From the NCBI GenBank assembly GCA_963682025.1, contig OY821518.1, positions 128,910,543 to 128,974,542 of the forward strand: DNA of 64,000 nt, written 5' to 3'. Of this stretch, positions 35,741 to 46,763 are shown piece after piece. The stretch's first letter is position 1; each line of letters begins with the position of its first letter. Source of the DNA: Cordilura impudica (Eukaryota; Arthropoda; Insecta; Diptera; Scathophagidae). Under the pieces are notes generated by a model. That model had not been told where the DNA came from, did not search any database, and worked only from the letters and a program-made list of their open reading frames with translations. Position numbers and translations under genes: made by a program.

Positions 35741-36062
35741 TTTATACCCTCCAGAGGGTACACTCGTATGTCAGTGCAAAGGGTATTTGTCAGTTGGTTA
35801 ATCCGTTTGTAACTTATAGAAATATATTCCGGAGATCCCATAAACTATATATATTCCTGATCCTTACAAAAGGTGAAGTCGCTCTACCGGTGTTTGTCTA
35901 TCTACCAGTCTGTCTGTTGAAAACATTCTCCTGTCCGCAATAGATCGAATAGGTCGTAATACTTGGACTTAAAATGTCCCTCATAATCTGCAACAGTTTG
36001 GCATTGTATTTGGAGCCTTTAGACCCAATAGCCGAAGGCTGACGTATTAAAATGTAAATAAA
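35741..36062 (+). repeat. Mini-me-like repeat, short copy
   Basis: The order TTTATACCCTCCAGAGGGTA, GGGTATTTGTCAGT, CCGTTTGTAAC, a TATATATA stretch, TGATCCTTA, then GTCTATCTACCAGTCTGTCTG matches the published description of dipteran mini-me repeats: a conserved core between a (TA)n and a (GTCY)n region. The copy ends where the mariner at 36063 begins. Confidence 0.65.
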
Positions 36063-37362
36063 TAAAGGGTCCGCCAAATAACTTTTTTTTTTTTGAACAT
36101 GCTATAAAAAAAACTACTGAATATTATCTCAAATTTCTTTTTTTATTTGAAAGTACTATCCTTCCGGTTAATAATGGAAAATAATTTCATTCAAATGGCT
36201 GCCTCGGCTGGCCATGCAGTAGCCTACACGATCGGTCCAATTTTTAAGCACATTATCGATTGTGTGCAGCTGTATTTCACCAATGGCTTCACGAATATTG
36301 TCCTTTAAAGAGTCAATTGTATCTGGCTTGTTGGCGTAGCACTCATCTTTGAGGGCACCCCACAAATAATAGTCAAATCGCAGCTCCGAGGTGGCCAAAC
36401 GATATCAGCTCTGTGGCTGATAATGCGATCTTCAAAAACAGGGCGCAATACATCGAGTGTAGCTTTGGCTGTGTGGCATGTAGCGCCACCCTGTTGAAAC
36501 CAAGTGTTACCAATATCCTCCTCTTCAATTTTTGCGAACAAAAATTCGTTCAACATGACCCGATAACGATCGCCATTGACTGTAACGGCCACTCCTTGCT
36601 CATTTTCGAAGAAAAATGGCGCAATTATGCCTCTGGACCAAAATCCGCACCAAACAGTGACTCGTTTTGGGTGTATCGGCTTTTCAATGTATGCGTGCGG
36701 GTTTTCTGTGCCCCAAATGCGACAATTTTGCTTGTTTACATACCCGCCAAGATCAAAATGAGCTTCATCTGAAAAGATGATTTTTTTTTGGCAAAATCGG
36801 CATCTTCTGTAAATCGATCGCAGGCCCACTTAGCGAAGCGAAAACGCATTGGGTGGTCAGTTGGCTTCAACTCCTGAACCAATTGGACTTTGTATGGCGT
36901 CATACCAAGGTCTTTATGCAAAATTCGTCTCAATGATGCCTCCGGAATGTTCAATTCTTGAGAACGACGCTGAATTGATGTTGATGGCGCTTCACACACA
37001 CTTTCTGCCACAGCAGCAATATTCTCGGGTGTACGCACTGATTTTGGCATTTCACTCTTTGGTTTATCGATGAGGATGCCAGTTACGTTCCCTTTTTTCA
37101 CAAGATAACGCACATACGGAGCTGACGGTGCTTCTCCTCTTCCAAAATCCATACTCAATTTTCGCACACATTCTGCAACATTACCTTGATTTTCAAAGTA
37201 ATGTCGCAATATTTCCCAGCGTTGTTCAAGCGTATACACAACCATATTCGTTCAGCGGAAGGATAAAACTAATTATCTGTCAAATCAGACATGAGCTAAG
37301 TATTACCATTCACAAAATAAGCACTAGTTGAAAAAAAAAAACGTTAGATGGCGGACCCTTTA
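36063..37362 (-). mobile_element. DD41D mariner element 3, both TIRs present
   Basis: Complete ends: TAAAGGGTCCGCCAAATAAC at 36063 and GTTAGATGGCGGACCCTTTA ending at 37362, each with TA. Poly-T/A tracts sit just inside both ends. The transposase is on the minus strand. The element abuts the mini-me repeat on one side and is only 4 bp from the foldback element on the other. Confidence 0.92.
36168..37245 (-). pseudogene. DD41D mariner transposase, catalytic Asp lost
   Basis: The most complete of the DD41D copies. It starts at ATG 37245 (MVVYTLEQRWEILRHYF) and ends at 36168 (HLNEIIFHY). The paired helix-turn-helix region spans roughly residues 1-115. The first catalytic Asp is in IIFSDEAHFD. 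The second is lost: WFQQGGATCH has Gly for Asp, so the enzyme could not work. The third is in FDYYLWG. Two frameshifts break it, one in an A-run near 36785 just before IIFSD and one near 36380, where the TPL residues before DYYLWG are missing. Confidence 0.9.
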
Positions 37363-37366
37363 TATG

Positions 37367-39566
37367 TACATTAGGGTGACGGCCATTTTTTTTTTTTGGA
37401 ATTTCAAGACGTGCGGGTCGGATTATTGTGACACTGGACCTAAAACTTTAGGTCGCAAAACTTGAGTCAAATCGGACAATGCTTTCTGGACGCGCATTGA
37501 GTTCAAAGTTCAAATATGAGTAAATTATCTATCAAAGAAAACAACAAAATCTATTATGGGTTGAAAAACAGCCAAGTTATATCAAGTTCCCCGGGCAATA
37601 AATGCGCCGCAGACCGTTTGATTAAGAAAATCGAGCTCACATTTTTAAAGACATTGAAATAATTTACAACAACAATATTTGTGCATTCTCCTGATCCCAA
37701 AATGATCTTATGTTATGCCTTCTATTGTTATGCCGTTCTAAATTAATTTCAAAACAGTAAGTATTTCCTATCACTATTTCAAAGTCTCCAATTATACTTT
37801 TTCAAAAATTTTGTACAAGAAATTTTTCGAAATCAACGATTGGACTTCAAGGTCTTATTAACAAATGATATAAATATGCCAAACATTGTAGGAATCCTAT
37901 TATTAATTTGGCGAGGGCAGCGTTTTTATTTCAGCGAATTTTAAGAAAAATGTGGTTTTTCATACTTTCTCAACTGTTAGTCTACATCTTTTTGGTGTTT
38001 TCATATTTCAAATATCTTTTACCAAATATTATACTACTTGATATAAGTTCTCAATCCGGTAAATTAAGGTTAAATTGAGACACTATAAATTGTCCCCCTT
38101 TAAGGTCAAAAGTCAAATTTAAGTATATTTACATTTTTTTTTTACAAATTATCGAAATAATATATATTTGTTGAAGGATTGCGCCAAAAGTTGTTTTAAT
38201 AATTCTAAAAAATAACATCCTGGAATTATTTGATATCAAATTGACTCTATATGAAAATCTATAAATATTTTCTTCATCAGGATTTTTTTTAGATAAAACA
38301 AATTTAATGAATTTATAAAATTCCTCAAATTTATTCGTTATTTTATGAAAATATTTAGATAAATTAATTTTTATATTTAATACAGTATAAACAAATTTGT
38401 ATATCGAGGGCTTATATTCAAAAAGTGCTATCTGCATTAATAATTATTTTAAAGAGAGTGTGTAAAACTAATTTATTAATAAGATCGGAAAGTATTTGTC
38501 GATTGATTTGCCACAATATCTATTGAAATAGTCGTGCTAATCATGTATGATATCAAAATTAATATTATATTTGACAGTTATGTCAGAGAACAGTTTGAAA
38601 TGAAAAATTAAAATTGCTGTCAAATGTAGATAGCACTTTTCGAATGTAGGCCCTTGATATACCTTTATATGAATATAATAATTCTGAGAAAAAAAAAATT
38701 AAAACTAGGACACAGTTTGAGTACCCCACGGGTTAATTTCAGAAAGTAAGTCCAGAATATTATTTTTTGGAATTATTAAAATATTATCAACAAGTTTTAT
38801 CGAAATCCTCCCACAAATATATATTATTTCGATAATTTGGTAAGAAAAAAATGTAAATATCCTTAAATTTGACTTTTGAGCTTAAAGGGGGACAATTTAA
38901 AATGTTTCAATTTAACCTTAATTTACAGGATTAATAACTTATATCAAGTAGTATAATATTTTGATAAAAGATATTTGAAATATGAAAACATCAAAAAGAT
39001 GTAGCCTAACAGCTGAAATAAAAACGTTGCCCTCGCCAAATTAAGAACAGAATACCTACAATATATGGCATTTTTAATCACATATAATCTGCTAATACGA
39101 TCTTAAAGTCCAATCGCTGATTTCGGAAAATTTCTTGTACAAAATTTTTGAAAAAGTAAAATTGGAGACTTTGAAATAGTGCTAGAAAATACTTACCGTT
39201 TTGAAATTAATTTAGAACGGCATAACAATAGAAGTGATGCAAAACACATTACATAAGATCATTTTGGGATCAGGAGAATGCACAAATATTGTTGTTGTAA
39301 ATTATTTCAATGTCTTTAAAATTGTGAGCTCGATTTTCTTAATCAAGTGGTCTGCGGCGCATTTATTGCCCGGGGAACTTGATATAACTTGGCTGTTTTT
39401 CAACCCATAATAGATTTTGTTGTTTTCCTTGAAAAATAATTTACTCATATTTGAACTTTGAACTCAATGCGCGTCCAGAAAGCATTGTCCGATTTGACTC
39501 AAATTTTGCGACCCGCACGTCTTAAAATTCAAAAAAAAAAAAAAAATGGCCGACACCCTAATGTAC
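37367..39566. mobile_element. Foldback element with about 840-bp arms
   Basis: The left arm (37367 to about 38235) is repeated inverted at about 38730-39566, leaving a loop of roughly 500 bp. The ends read TACATTAGGGTGACGGCC and GGCCGACACCCTAATGTA. The flanking TGTACA is present at both edges, so the duplication may be TA or a longer palindromic site. Shared landmarks in the arms are AATGCGCGTCCAGAAAGC inverted, GTTCCCCGGGCAATAAATG, GCCGCAGACC and GGCGAGGGCA. A 45-bp segment after GTGCGGG is missing from the right arm. No coding region is supported. It is a foldback or long MITE whose superfamily is unknown. Confidence 0.85.
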
Positions 39567-39584
39567 ATTTACATATTAAAAAAA

Positions 39585-39890
39585 TTTAAGAGTGGTGGAA
39601 AAAATGGGCGGGATCGGACCAATGGGCGTGGCACCCCCCATTCAGGCTAAATATTTAATATCATATAACTAAAGTAGTACAATAGTGAAAGCCTTGGAAC
39701 TTTGTGTGAGTTCATGAGTTATAAACGTGAGAAATCTCCTAAAAATGGGCGTGATTGGAACAATAGGCGTGGCAAACACCATAAGAAGTAAATATTTAAT
39801 GTTATATATCTAGAGTACTGTAATAGAGAAAGCCTTGGAATTTTTTATGAGTTCATGAGTTACTAATATGAGTAGTCGTCCAAAAATATT
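39585..39890 (-). repeat. Two inverted Helitron-type 140-bp units
   Basis: AATGGGCGTGGCAC, AATATTTAATATCATATA, GTACAATAGTGAAAGC and GAGTTCATGAGTTA, followed by a second similar unit, match the complement of the units at 15440-16140. No Helitron terminus is present, so this is a fragment. Confidence 0.7.
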
Positions 39891-39984
39891 TTTATATAGA
39901 AAATAAAAGCCTCTGCAATGTTTACTTTTTGAACCATAGCATATTGAAAGATCATATATCAAGTAAAAAACAAAATAAAATAGA

Positions 39985-40458
39985 CGAGAAGAAAAATACT
40001 TTACATAAGATCATTTTGGGATCAGGAGAATGCAACAATGTTGTTGTTGTAAATTATTGCAATCTCGTTAAAAATTTCAGCTCGATTTTCTTAATCAAGT
40101 GGTCTGCGGCGCATTTACTGCCTGGGGAACTTGGTATAACTTGCCTGTTTTTCAACCGATAAGAGATTTTGTTGTTTTAATAGAAAGATAATTTACTCTA
40201 GATTGTGGTTTATTAATTAGTTTAGTTAAAATGCAATTATTTATATCAAAATTTTTGAGAAAAATGATTTTTATTTGATGATTTTTACATATAAATGCAT
40301 ATTTGAATTTTGAACTCAATGCGCGTCCAGAAAGCGTTGTCCGATTTGACCAAAATTTTGTGTACTAAAGTTTTAGATCCAGTGTCACAATAATCCGACC
40401 TGCACACCTCAAAATTCGACTAAAAAATGTTTTTCATACAAACCGCTGTCACTATAAT
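39985..40458. repeat. Third arm of the foldback family
   Basis: This repeats the outer right arm of the foldback element in the same orientation: TTACATAAGATCATTTTGGG at 40000, GTGGTCTGCGGCGCATTTA, CAATGCGCGTCCAGAAAGC near 40317 and CAGTGTCACAATAATCCGACC. It retains the segment missing from the right arm at 39530 and carries an extra stretch of about 90 bp near 40200-40300. It is a separate or solo-arm insertion. Confidence 0.8.
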
Positions 40459-40613
40459 GGGCATATGGGATCTAACTCTGGGGAACAGCATCAACCTCTA
40501 ACATAGAGAAACAACATAGTAGACAATCAAATATTCTGCAATTCTTAACGGGTGACCTATAGTTCATTCCCAATGAAAATATTCACTAATTGAATTTATT
40601 CACTAATTAATGT

Positions 40614-41406
40614 TTATACCCTATACCACTATGTGGATTGGGTATAATGACTTTGTGCTGCTGTTTGTAACTACAAAAAATATTTGACCTAGACCCATAT
40701 TTTAATATACCGATTGAATCAGAATCACTTTCTGATTCGATTTAACGATGTCCGTCCGTCCGTCTGTGTGTCCATGTAAAGCTTGTAATCAAACTGCAGG
40801 TCGCAAATATGAATATATTTTGATGAAATTTGGTATTTAATCTTTTATCGGCCATGGGATGAACGCTGTTGAAACTAGTGAGAATCGGTCTATGTTCAGA
40901 CCTAGCCCCCATACAAATGACCCCTATGAAATCAACATATATTGCCATAAGATCCAAATTATCATACAAATCTTAGTCAAATTGGGTTTGTATGTATATA
41001 TTACATCCATTAATCAGTAGTCCAAAAATGATCCCTATTGGACAACTCTTAGTCGTAGGCCCCATATAGAGCTGCTTCCAGATCTTCACTTAAATCTATC
41101 AAAAAACAAAAATATTGCACTGATTCTTCTCAAATTTTGTTTGTATATATTTTTGCAAAATACAAGAGATTTTACCAAACATGGTCAGGATCGGTCCATT
41201 TTTGGGCCTAGTCCCCATATAGATATAGCATCCGATATGAACTTTTTCATATCTGCAGCTAAAAAAATTAATAAAAATCCCACTCAAATTTGGTTTATGC
41301 TTATTTTCTATATCCAGTTAGTTGGGCCTGAGAGATAGGGTCTCTAAACGCATGGTATAGTGTATCGTATAGTCGGTCTAGACCGACTGTAATTTTCTTA
41401 CTTGTT
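40614..41406 (-). repeat. R1 dispersed repeat, copy 7
   Basis: Full-length in reverse orientation, from TTATACCCTATACCACTATG to AATTTTCTTACTTG, with a short GTCCGTCCGTC core at 40751 and an intact GGTCTAGACC palindrome near 41377. Confidence 0.88.
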
Positions 41407-41590
41407 TATGTATGTGTTAGTTGCAACTTTAAATGATTATTACTGCAAGAAGATGTACCAGACGGTGAACATGTATATAGATAATGCACATCTACAAAGA
41501 AATACCTTCCAAATGGTATGTTTTTTGTCAACATTGGTTGGTAACTAAAAGCGTACAAAAGGTCACAAAAAATCGCCTTGCCAATTTTTC
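41407..41590 (+). repeat. LINE 3' UTR fragment
   Basis: ATGTATGTGTTAGTTGCAACTTTAAATG, then CAAAGAAATACCTTCCAAATGGTATG and GGTCACAAAAAATC, match the 3' UTR of the LINE at 20466-20690 in the sense direction, with decay. Confidence 0.6.
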
Positions 41591-42132
41591 GGAAAAGGAA
41601 CGATTCTAAAAATATTATTAAAAATATTATTCAAGATATTCCAAAATCAATATCTGGGCTTTGAAGGCCAATATTTCGGGTACCATGGCTAAGCAAAAAA
41701 TAGGTTTTGTTTGGTTCACCACCTGAGTCTGCAAACGTAAGCGACACTTAATGCTAGACATTGTGATATAGTAAAGAATTGAACTATTTAAAAAGATATT
41801 GAAAATTGAAAAAATTGAAAATTATACTGACATTTTGGAAGTTATTTTAAACAACGTCTTAAGAGACAGAAAGCAATGCAAAAATGGTGCTATTAGATTG
41901 ACTTAACTTTTCGGTTGGAAATCACTTTATATGTTTATATTTGGAAGTTGTATGATGAAATATTTCATTGATATTTTGAAGTTGTTTAAATTAAGCCTCA
42001 AAGATAAACATATTGTTACTTTGAAATCTAAGCAAAAGTTATTCTTCTAGAATGTCTTCACTTTTTCTCTTGCTGGGATCTCAATGAACTAAACAATTTA
42101 CACACTCATTACAATTTACAATTCTACATAAT
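41591..42132. other. Region downstream of the M13 gene
   Basis: AT-rich sequence without recognisable gene or repeat, probably downstream flank of the protease gene. Confidence 0.4.
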
Positions 42133-42138
42133 TTTATT
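42133..42138 (-). promoter_or_regulatory. Polyadenylation signal of the M13 gene
   Basis: AATAAA on the minus strand, about 37 bp past the stop codon. This spacing suits a very short 3' UTR; a second overlapping AATAAA variant lies beside it. Confidence 0.55.
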
Positions 42139-42174
42139 TATTTTAAGTATGTTTTTCTCTACAATAGTACTTAT

Positions 42175-44208
42175 TTACCAAACTACACACTTCTTCAAGG
42201 GATTCATTTCGGAACCCAACTTACACTTGAAAGTCTTGGCAAATTCAGGCATATTACGTAGCGCACCCAAAGCACGAAAATCTCCATAGGCATGAAGATC
42301 CTTTTGAATATGCTCCATTTTATAAGCATCATCCCGACCATTACAAAAGGTCTGAGTATATTTGATAAAGAACAATTGATCGTTGTTAAAATCCATGCCA
42401 GGTAGAGGAGTCTGTAAGCCTTCGTCAGAGCCAGAGTTGTGCTTATAGGAATGATAGGCCAAACGAATACCAGCATTATCGGCAATATTATCGGCCATAG
42501 TGGCGGTGCCATTGGTCTGTATGCCACGATAAATGAATTTGTTGTATTGGCTTTCCAAACAATTGTAACGTTCCTTAAAGTTGCGCAGCGAAGAGGGAGA
42601 CAACCACTTGTGACGTTTGCCATCATAGTTGACGAGATAACCATTCGAATCAAAGGCGTGCGAGATTTCATGGCCAATTAACATACCGATGCCGCCAAAC
42701 TTAAGAGAAGCTGGGAGTCTTACATGATACAGAGGCATTTGCGAGACACCCATACTAATGAATGCAGTATTGATGTAGTCAGCATAATAGGCATTGACGT
42801 TGTAAGGTGACATCATGGGAGGGAGAGTGGTTTTATGCACTGAATTCAAGGCTGTAAGACCACGATTAGCTTCTAGATTTAAAAGATTCTTATACCAGTC
42901 GCTAGTAATTTCCACATCATTGTACAACATATCAATTACCTCTCGGTGACGCATTTCATCCGGGTAACCAACCACAATATCCATAGCCCTTAATTTAGCC
43001 TTGACGTTTGATTTGGTCTCATCATCCAGCCACGTGTAGTTATCGATCATTTCAAAAAAATGTGTTTGTAAGGCATCGGCAATTTTCAAAGTATCCTCAC
43101 GACGTTCCACATCATAGAGATACTCTATGAACCACGGTAGCATAGCATAGGGCATGTATGATTCGGTATGCTGGCGGCACATTTGTTCGCGGTTTGAATC
43201 TTCCCCTATTTCCGCTTTCCAAATTTTATAAAACTTCATGATGGTACGCCACTTAACATAGTTACGCAAATGTGCGGTAGGAGATTTACGTAAGAAACGT
43301 TCTAGATCGGTGAAATTGGAAATTTTATTCTGAATATACCAACTGCCTTGGAGTTTATCACCAAAGGCTTGCCTGAAGAAAGATTTCCAATCAATCGGAT
43401 CTTTTTCGTGTAGCTGTAAAAATTCCGTTACTGTTACGCGCTCCAGTGACTTCAATTCCATAGCTTTTGTGGTAAGATTACGTTCATATTCTAGCATTAT
43501 TTTAAATTCCTGAACAGTTAGACCCACTTTTTGTAACAAATCTTCGAACTTGGAGTATTCGGGGAAATTATTCAAAAATGGCATTGGCAAAGATAGAGAT
43601 ATTTCATATTGTCTGCTGGACATGCTGTAGTTAACACTTAGCGGCAGCAGAGGATAAATGCCGTAGGGTGACATAAAGTTCACTGGTATCCAATCATCTT
43701 TGCCAGTAAGTTTAAGTTTTCCAAAAAGTTCCTTTTCATTATCGAGCAAACCTTTCAATCCCACATTCATATCTTTGCCACCGTTTAAACATGAATTAAA
43801 AAATAGCTTCGCTTTAGCCTCTGCACTTTTAGTATCATTTGAAGATGGTTTTTTCAAAAACTCTACCAGCAATTCACCTAGTACAGTTTGCATGACATTT
43901 AAGAAGGCAATTTTTCGTCCCTGCTGTGGTACTCTGGTAGATTTTCGCCAATTACCACAGGAAAATTGAAAGAAATCTTCACAAGGATCTACGGAACGAT
44001 TCATGTTGTCTGACATGTATAGAGCGATTTCATGCAGCATCTCATCTTCATCAATATTTGTAGGTAAATCAAAGATAGTAGAATTCGAGACGACCTTGTC
44101 CGGTTGATTATTATTTACAGTGGAAGGCGTAGGAGCTGCTTTGACATTGTGAATAGTCCATATCATAACGATCAACACTAATAGAGCATAACAATGTATA
44201 GACCTCAT
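42175..44208 (-). CDS. M13 neprilysin-like metalloprotease, probably secreted
   Basis: An intact, intronless frame of 677 codons, starting at ATG 44208. Residues 1-24 form a hydrophobic signal-like start (YALLVLIVMIW) with a likely cleavage in VKA-AP; a membrane anchor is less likely. The M13 N domain starts at MSDNMNRSVDPCEDFFQFSC. Catalytic features are NAYY (472-475), the zinc motif HEISH (513-517, with E514 as base), and the terminal GSEMNPLKKCVVW. DLHAYGDFRALG keeps the conserved His and Arg. The usual third zinc ligand, Glu of ENIAD, is Asp573 here (MADNIAD), which may weaken or change activity. Length fits the family (about 670-780 residues). Intronless, secreted M13 paralogues (Nepl group) are numerous in flies. 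It is the only clear host gene here; which paralogue it is cannot be said. Confidence 0.95.
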   Translation of the reverse strand: MRSIHCYALLVLIVMIWTIHNVKAAPTPSTVNNNQPDKVVSNSTIFDLPTNIDEDEMLHEIALYMSDNMNRSVDPCEDFFQFSCGNWRKSTRVPQQGRKIAFLNVMQTVLGELLVEFLKKPSSNDTKSAEAKAKLFFNSCLNGGKDMNVGLKGLLDNEKELFGKLKLTGKDDWIPVNFMSPYGIYPLLPLSVNYSMSSRQYEISLSLPMPFLNNFPEYSKFEDLLQKVGLTVQEFKIMLEYERNLTTKAMELKSLERVTVTEFLQLHEKDPIDWKSFFRQAFGDKLQGSWYIQNKISNFTDLERFLRKSPTAHLRNYVKWRTIMKFYKIWKAEIGEDSNREQMCRQHTESYMPYAMLPWFIEYLYDVERREDTLKIADALQTHFFEMIDNYTWLDDETKSNVKAKLRAMDIVVGYPDEMRHREVIDMLYNDVEITSDWYKNLLNLEANRGLTALNSVHKTTLPPMMSPYNVNAYYADYINTAFISMGVSQMPLYHVRLPASLKFGGIGMLIGHEISHAFDSNGYLVNYDGKRHKWLSPSSLRNFKERYNCLESQYNKFIYRGIQTNGTATMADNIADNAGIRLAYHSYKHNSGSDEGLQTPLPGMDFNNDQLFFIKYTQTFCNGRDDAYKMEHIQKDLHAYGDFRALGALRNMPEFAKTFKCKLGSEMNPLKKCVVW

Positions 44209-45240
44209 TTTAATACGCTTGAGTTGCCGTTATATTATTAGAAATATTATTTTTTTTTTATTCTATTAAACTAAACGATATTGTTTGTTCGATGGTTTAA
44301 TGTATTCTACTATACAACTTTCATTTAGACCATCATTTTTATAGTTGGCTTATTAGAATTTATTATTTCTATACTTTATTTTTGTTTCACAAAGAACAGA
44401 CTTTCGATTTTAGTTTGTGATATATTTTTCCATATCAATGTTTATCCAATACGTTTATGAAAAACATTTGTTTTTAAACTCACACAATTTAATTGCAAAA
44501 CAATTTTAAAATAATATTTTTTTTTTTAAATACGAATACTCAACATTGCACTTGAAATTTAACTACACATTTGTTCAGAGTCTTCTAGCGTGTACCCAAC
44601 GTATTATTTGGTTTTGAAAAATAGAATTTGGGCTAAAAGCTATGTTTTTGGTTGCAAAATGAATTTAAAAGTAATTATCCATTTTTCGTCCATCTAATTA
44701 TTTTTTTAAAGGTCAATAAATTAAATTTTTTTCTTTAAATTAGGTTTTCATTCAATTAATTCAGTGTAAAACAATATATTTGCTGGGTTAGACGATCGTT
44801 AAGCTTGAGTTAATGTTTAGTTAAATGGAAACATTTGTCATAAATATTGGGTTTAAATGTTGAACTTTTTACTTAAGTTACAACTACACCACAACCTCCA
44901 ATTAAGTCGTTCCACATTATCTGGTCTCCGTAGATGCTGGATTGTAAATATCTTATGTCTGTTCAAAGTTGTGTCGTATAATTTTATATTTGCTGTTTTT
45001 ATACATATTTGAAAGGCGAATCCCCCACTTATATATATTTACTGATTATTTTCATTGTTATTCAAGCACCAATACAGAAATTTTCATTTCGTAATTTAGA
45101 CTTTAACATATTAACAAATAAATATTCCTAATTATAATTAGCAAAAATCTAAAAATTTAGTTTACGTCGTTTTAGAATGTCTTTGCCATAGTTGTTCCCA
45201 TTACACGACCCAATTCGAGGCTTAGGTGTGTGACACATTT
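44209..45240. other. Upstream region of the M13 gene
   Basis: AT-rich 5' flank. It must hold the 5' UTR and promoter of the minus-strand protease gene, but no TATA box or initiator could be singled out from the AT-rich background. Confidence 0.45.
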
Positions 45241-46030
45241 TTATACCCTCAACTCCAGTGTGCGAAGGGTATATATAAGTTTGTCATTTCGTTTGTAATA
45301 ATTAGAAAAAAAATTTTGGACCCCATAAAATATATATATTTGTGATCCTTATAACAACCGGAGTTGATATAGCGATTTCCGTCTGTCCGTCTGTCCGTCT
45401 GTGGAAATCACGATGGCGGCATCAATCGGGCAGATAGGGTGCTCGTTGACATAAAAACTAATTCATTTACATCCTGAAAAGTTTGCTATTTAAAATCTTC
45501 CAAATCGGTCGATTAGGACTCGGGATTTGAATGAAGAATTAAAAAAAGTCTTGCAAAAATATAATTTTCTATGTTATTCTTGTCACGATCACGCCCTCAA
45601 TAGGATAGCTAAGGTGATCGTTTTTAGTGAGAATGATTCTCCAAATTCATGGGAAGATTTCTATTTCAAAAATCAGCTCCAGGGAAATCTCTGAAAAAGT
45701 AAAAAAAAATTTAAAATATGATGTTTCTATAGTGTTCTTGTTGTTATTCTAAATGTTATATTGTTGTCATAGCTGGACTTGTTGTTTTTGTGGTCGTTGT
45801 GGTAATAATATAATAAAAACTAACCCTTTGTACATTTTTTTATCAACTCTGGTAGAAAAATTTAAAAGTTTCCATTGTTTTGGCATCACTAAAAAAATTT
45901 ACTAGATAATTTCTGTCATTGCCACGAGCCTGCCTGCAAAGTTTCGGATCGATTGGGCGACGGGAAAGGGGTTAAAATCGATCCAAAATTTTTTCGACAA
46001 GCAGACACTACGAGTTAATATAAAGGGAGT
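45241..46030 (+). repeat. Mini-me-like repeat, long copy
   Basis: Starts TTTATACCCTCAACTCCAG, with GCGAAGGGTATATATAAG, then TTTGTCATTTCGTTTGTAA. A TATATATATT stretch and TTGTGATCCTTATAAC follow. The core near 45380 is (CCGTCTGT)n. Later blocks include CAAAGTTTCGGATCGATTGG and GACGGGAAAGGGG, ending in GCAGACACTACGAG. This is the classical dipteran mini-me or DINE-like layout. Confidence 0.7.
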
Positions 46031-46763
46031 AAAAATTCACCAGCATCTAAAGCAAATAATGCTAAAATACTTAGTTGTTAATAAAAAAAAAAACAATGTA
46101 AATATAGCAAAAAAAAATTTTATGTATAAATTTATTTATAAATTTATATAAACATATTAAATTATACAAATAATAACTATACATATATTATACATGTATA
46201 TCCATAACAACTACATGTTAGAAATAAGTCGGTATATTATTTTATTTACTTAAAATTCTGCAATATTTTGTTGTGTGGAAAATACATTTCTTTTGCATTA
46301 GCAGAGTGTCACTTCATTTTGCTCAGCGTGACTATGCCGCAGTAGATGGCGCCACAATTTTTGTTCTAATTAGCTTTGCAATAGTTATTTTTATTTTAAC
46401 ATGAATGTTAATATTTTCAACTAGATATCATACAGAACAATGTTAAGAGTATACACGGACTGGTCTTTTATTTCATACGTTTTTTCATTATTCTTTTACA
46501 AATATGAACATAAGTTTGGCATACTAACGTTTTCTTGTCTTTACAAAATAGAGTTACCGAGTTCATCAATGAGTTTTTTGCTTTCAAAACAGTTCTACAT
46601 AGTTATATAGAATTATAATTCTGCTTTACCTACAAAATATCTGATTGCGATTAGATCTAATTTTTAAAAATTGTTTATAATTACTAAAGCATTATTATTC
46701 ACATAAATACAAAATTGCACTTTTTAAATTTCCAATTCAAATTTAAGAAAATATCAATTCTAA
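46031..46763. other. AT-rich spacer
   Basis: No gene or repeat was recognised. A TATAAATTTATTTATAAATTTATAT stretch near 46125 is simple AT palindrome. Confidence 0.4.

Noticed and set aside
42204..42677. 157-codon minus-strand frame overlapping the M13 gene in another frame
   Set aside because: Runs inside the 677-codon gene with a composition explained by that gene's codon pattern.
42439..42681. Plus-strand frame opposite the M13 gene
   Set aside because: A shadow of the conserved minus-strand coding sequence; it covers the HEISH region in antisense.
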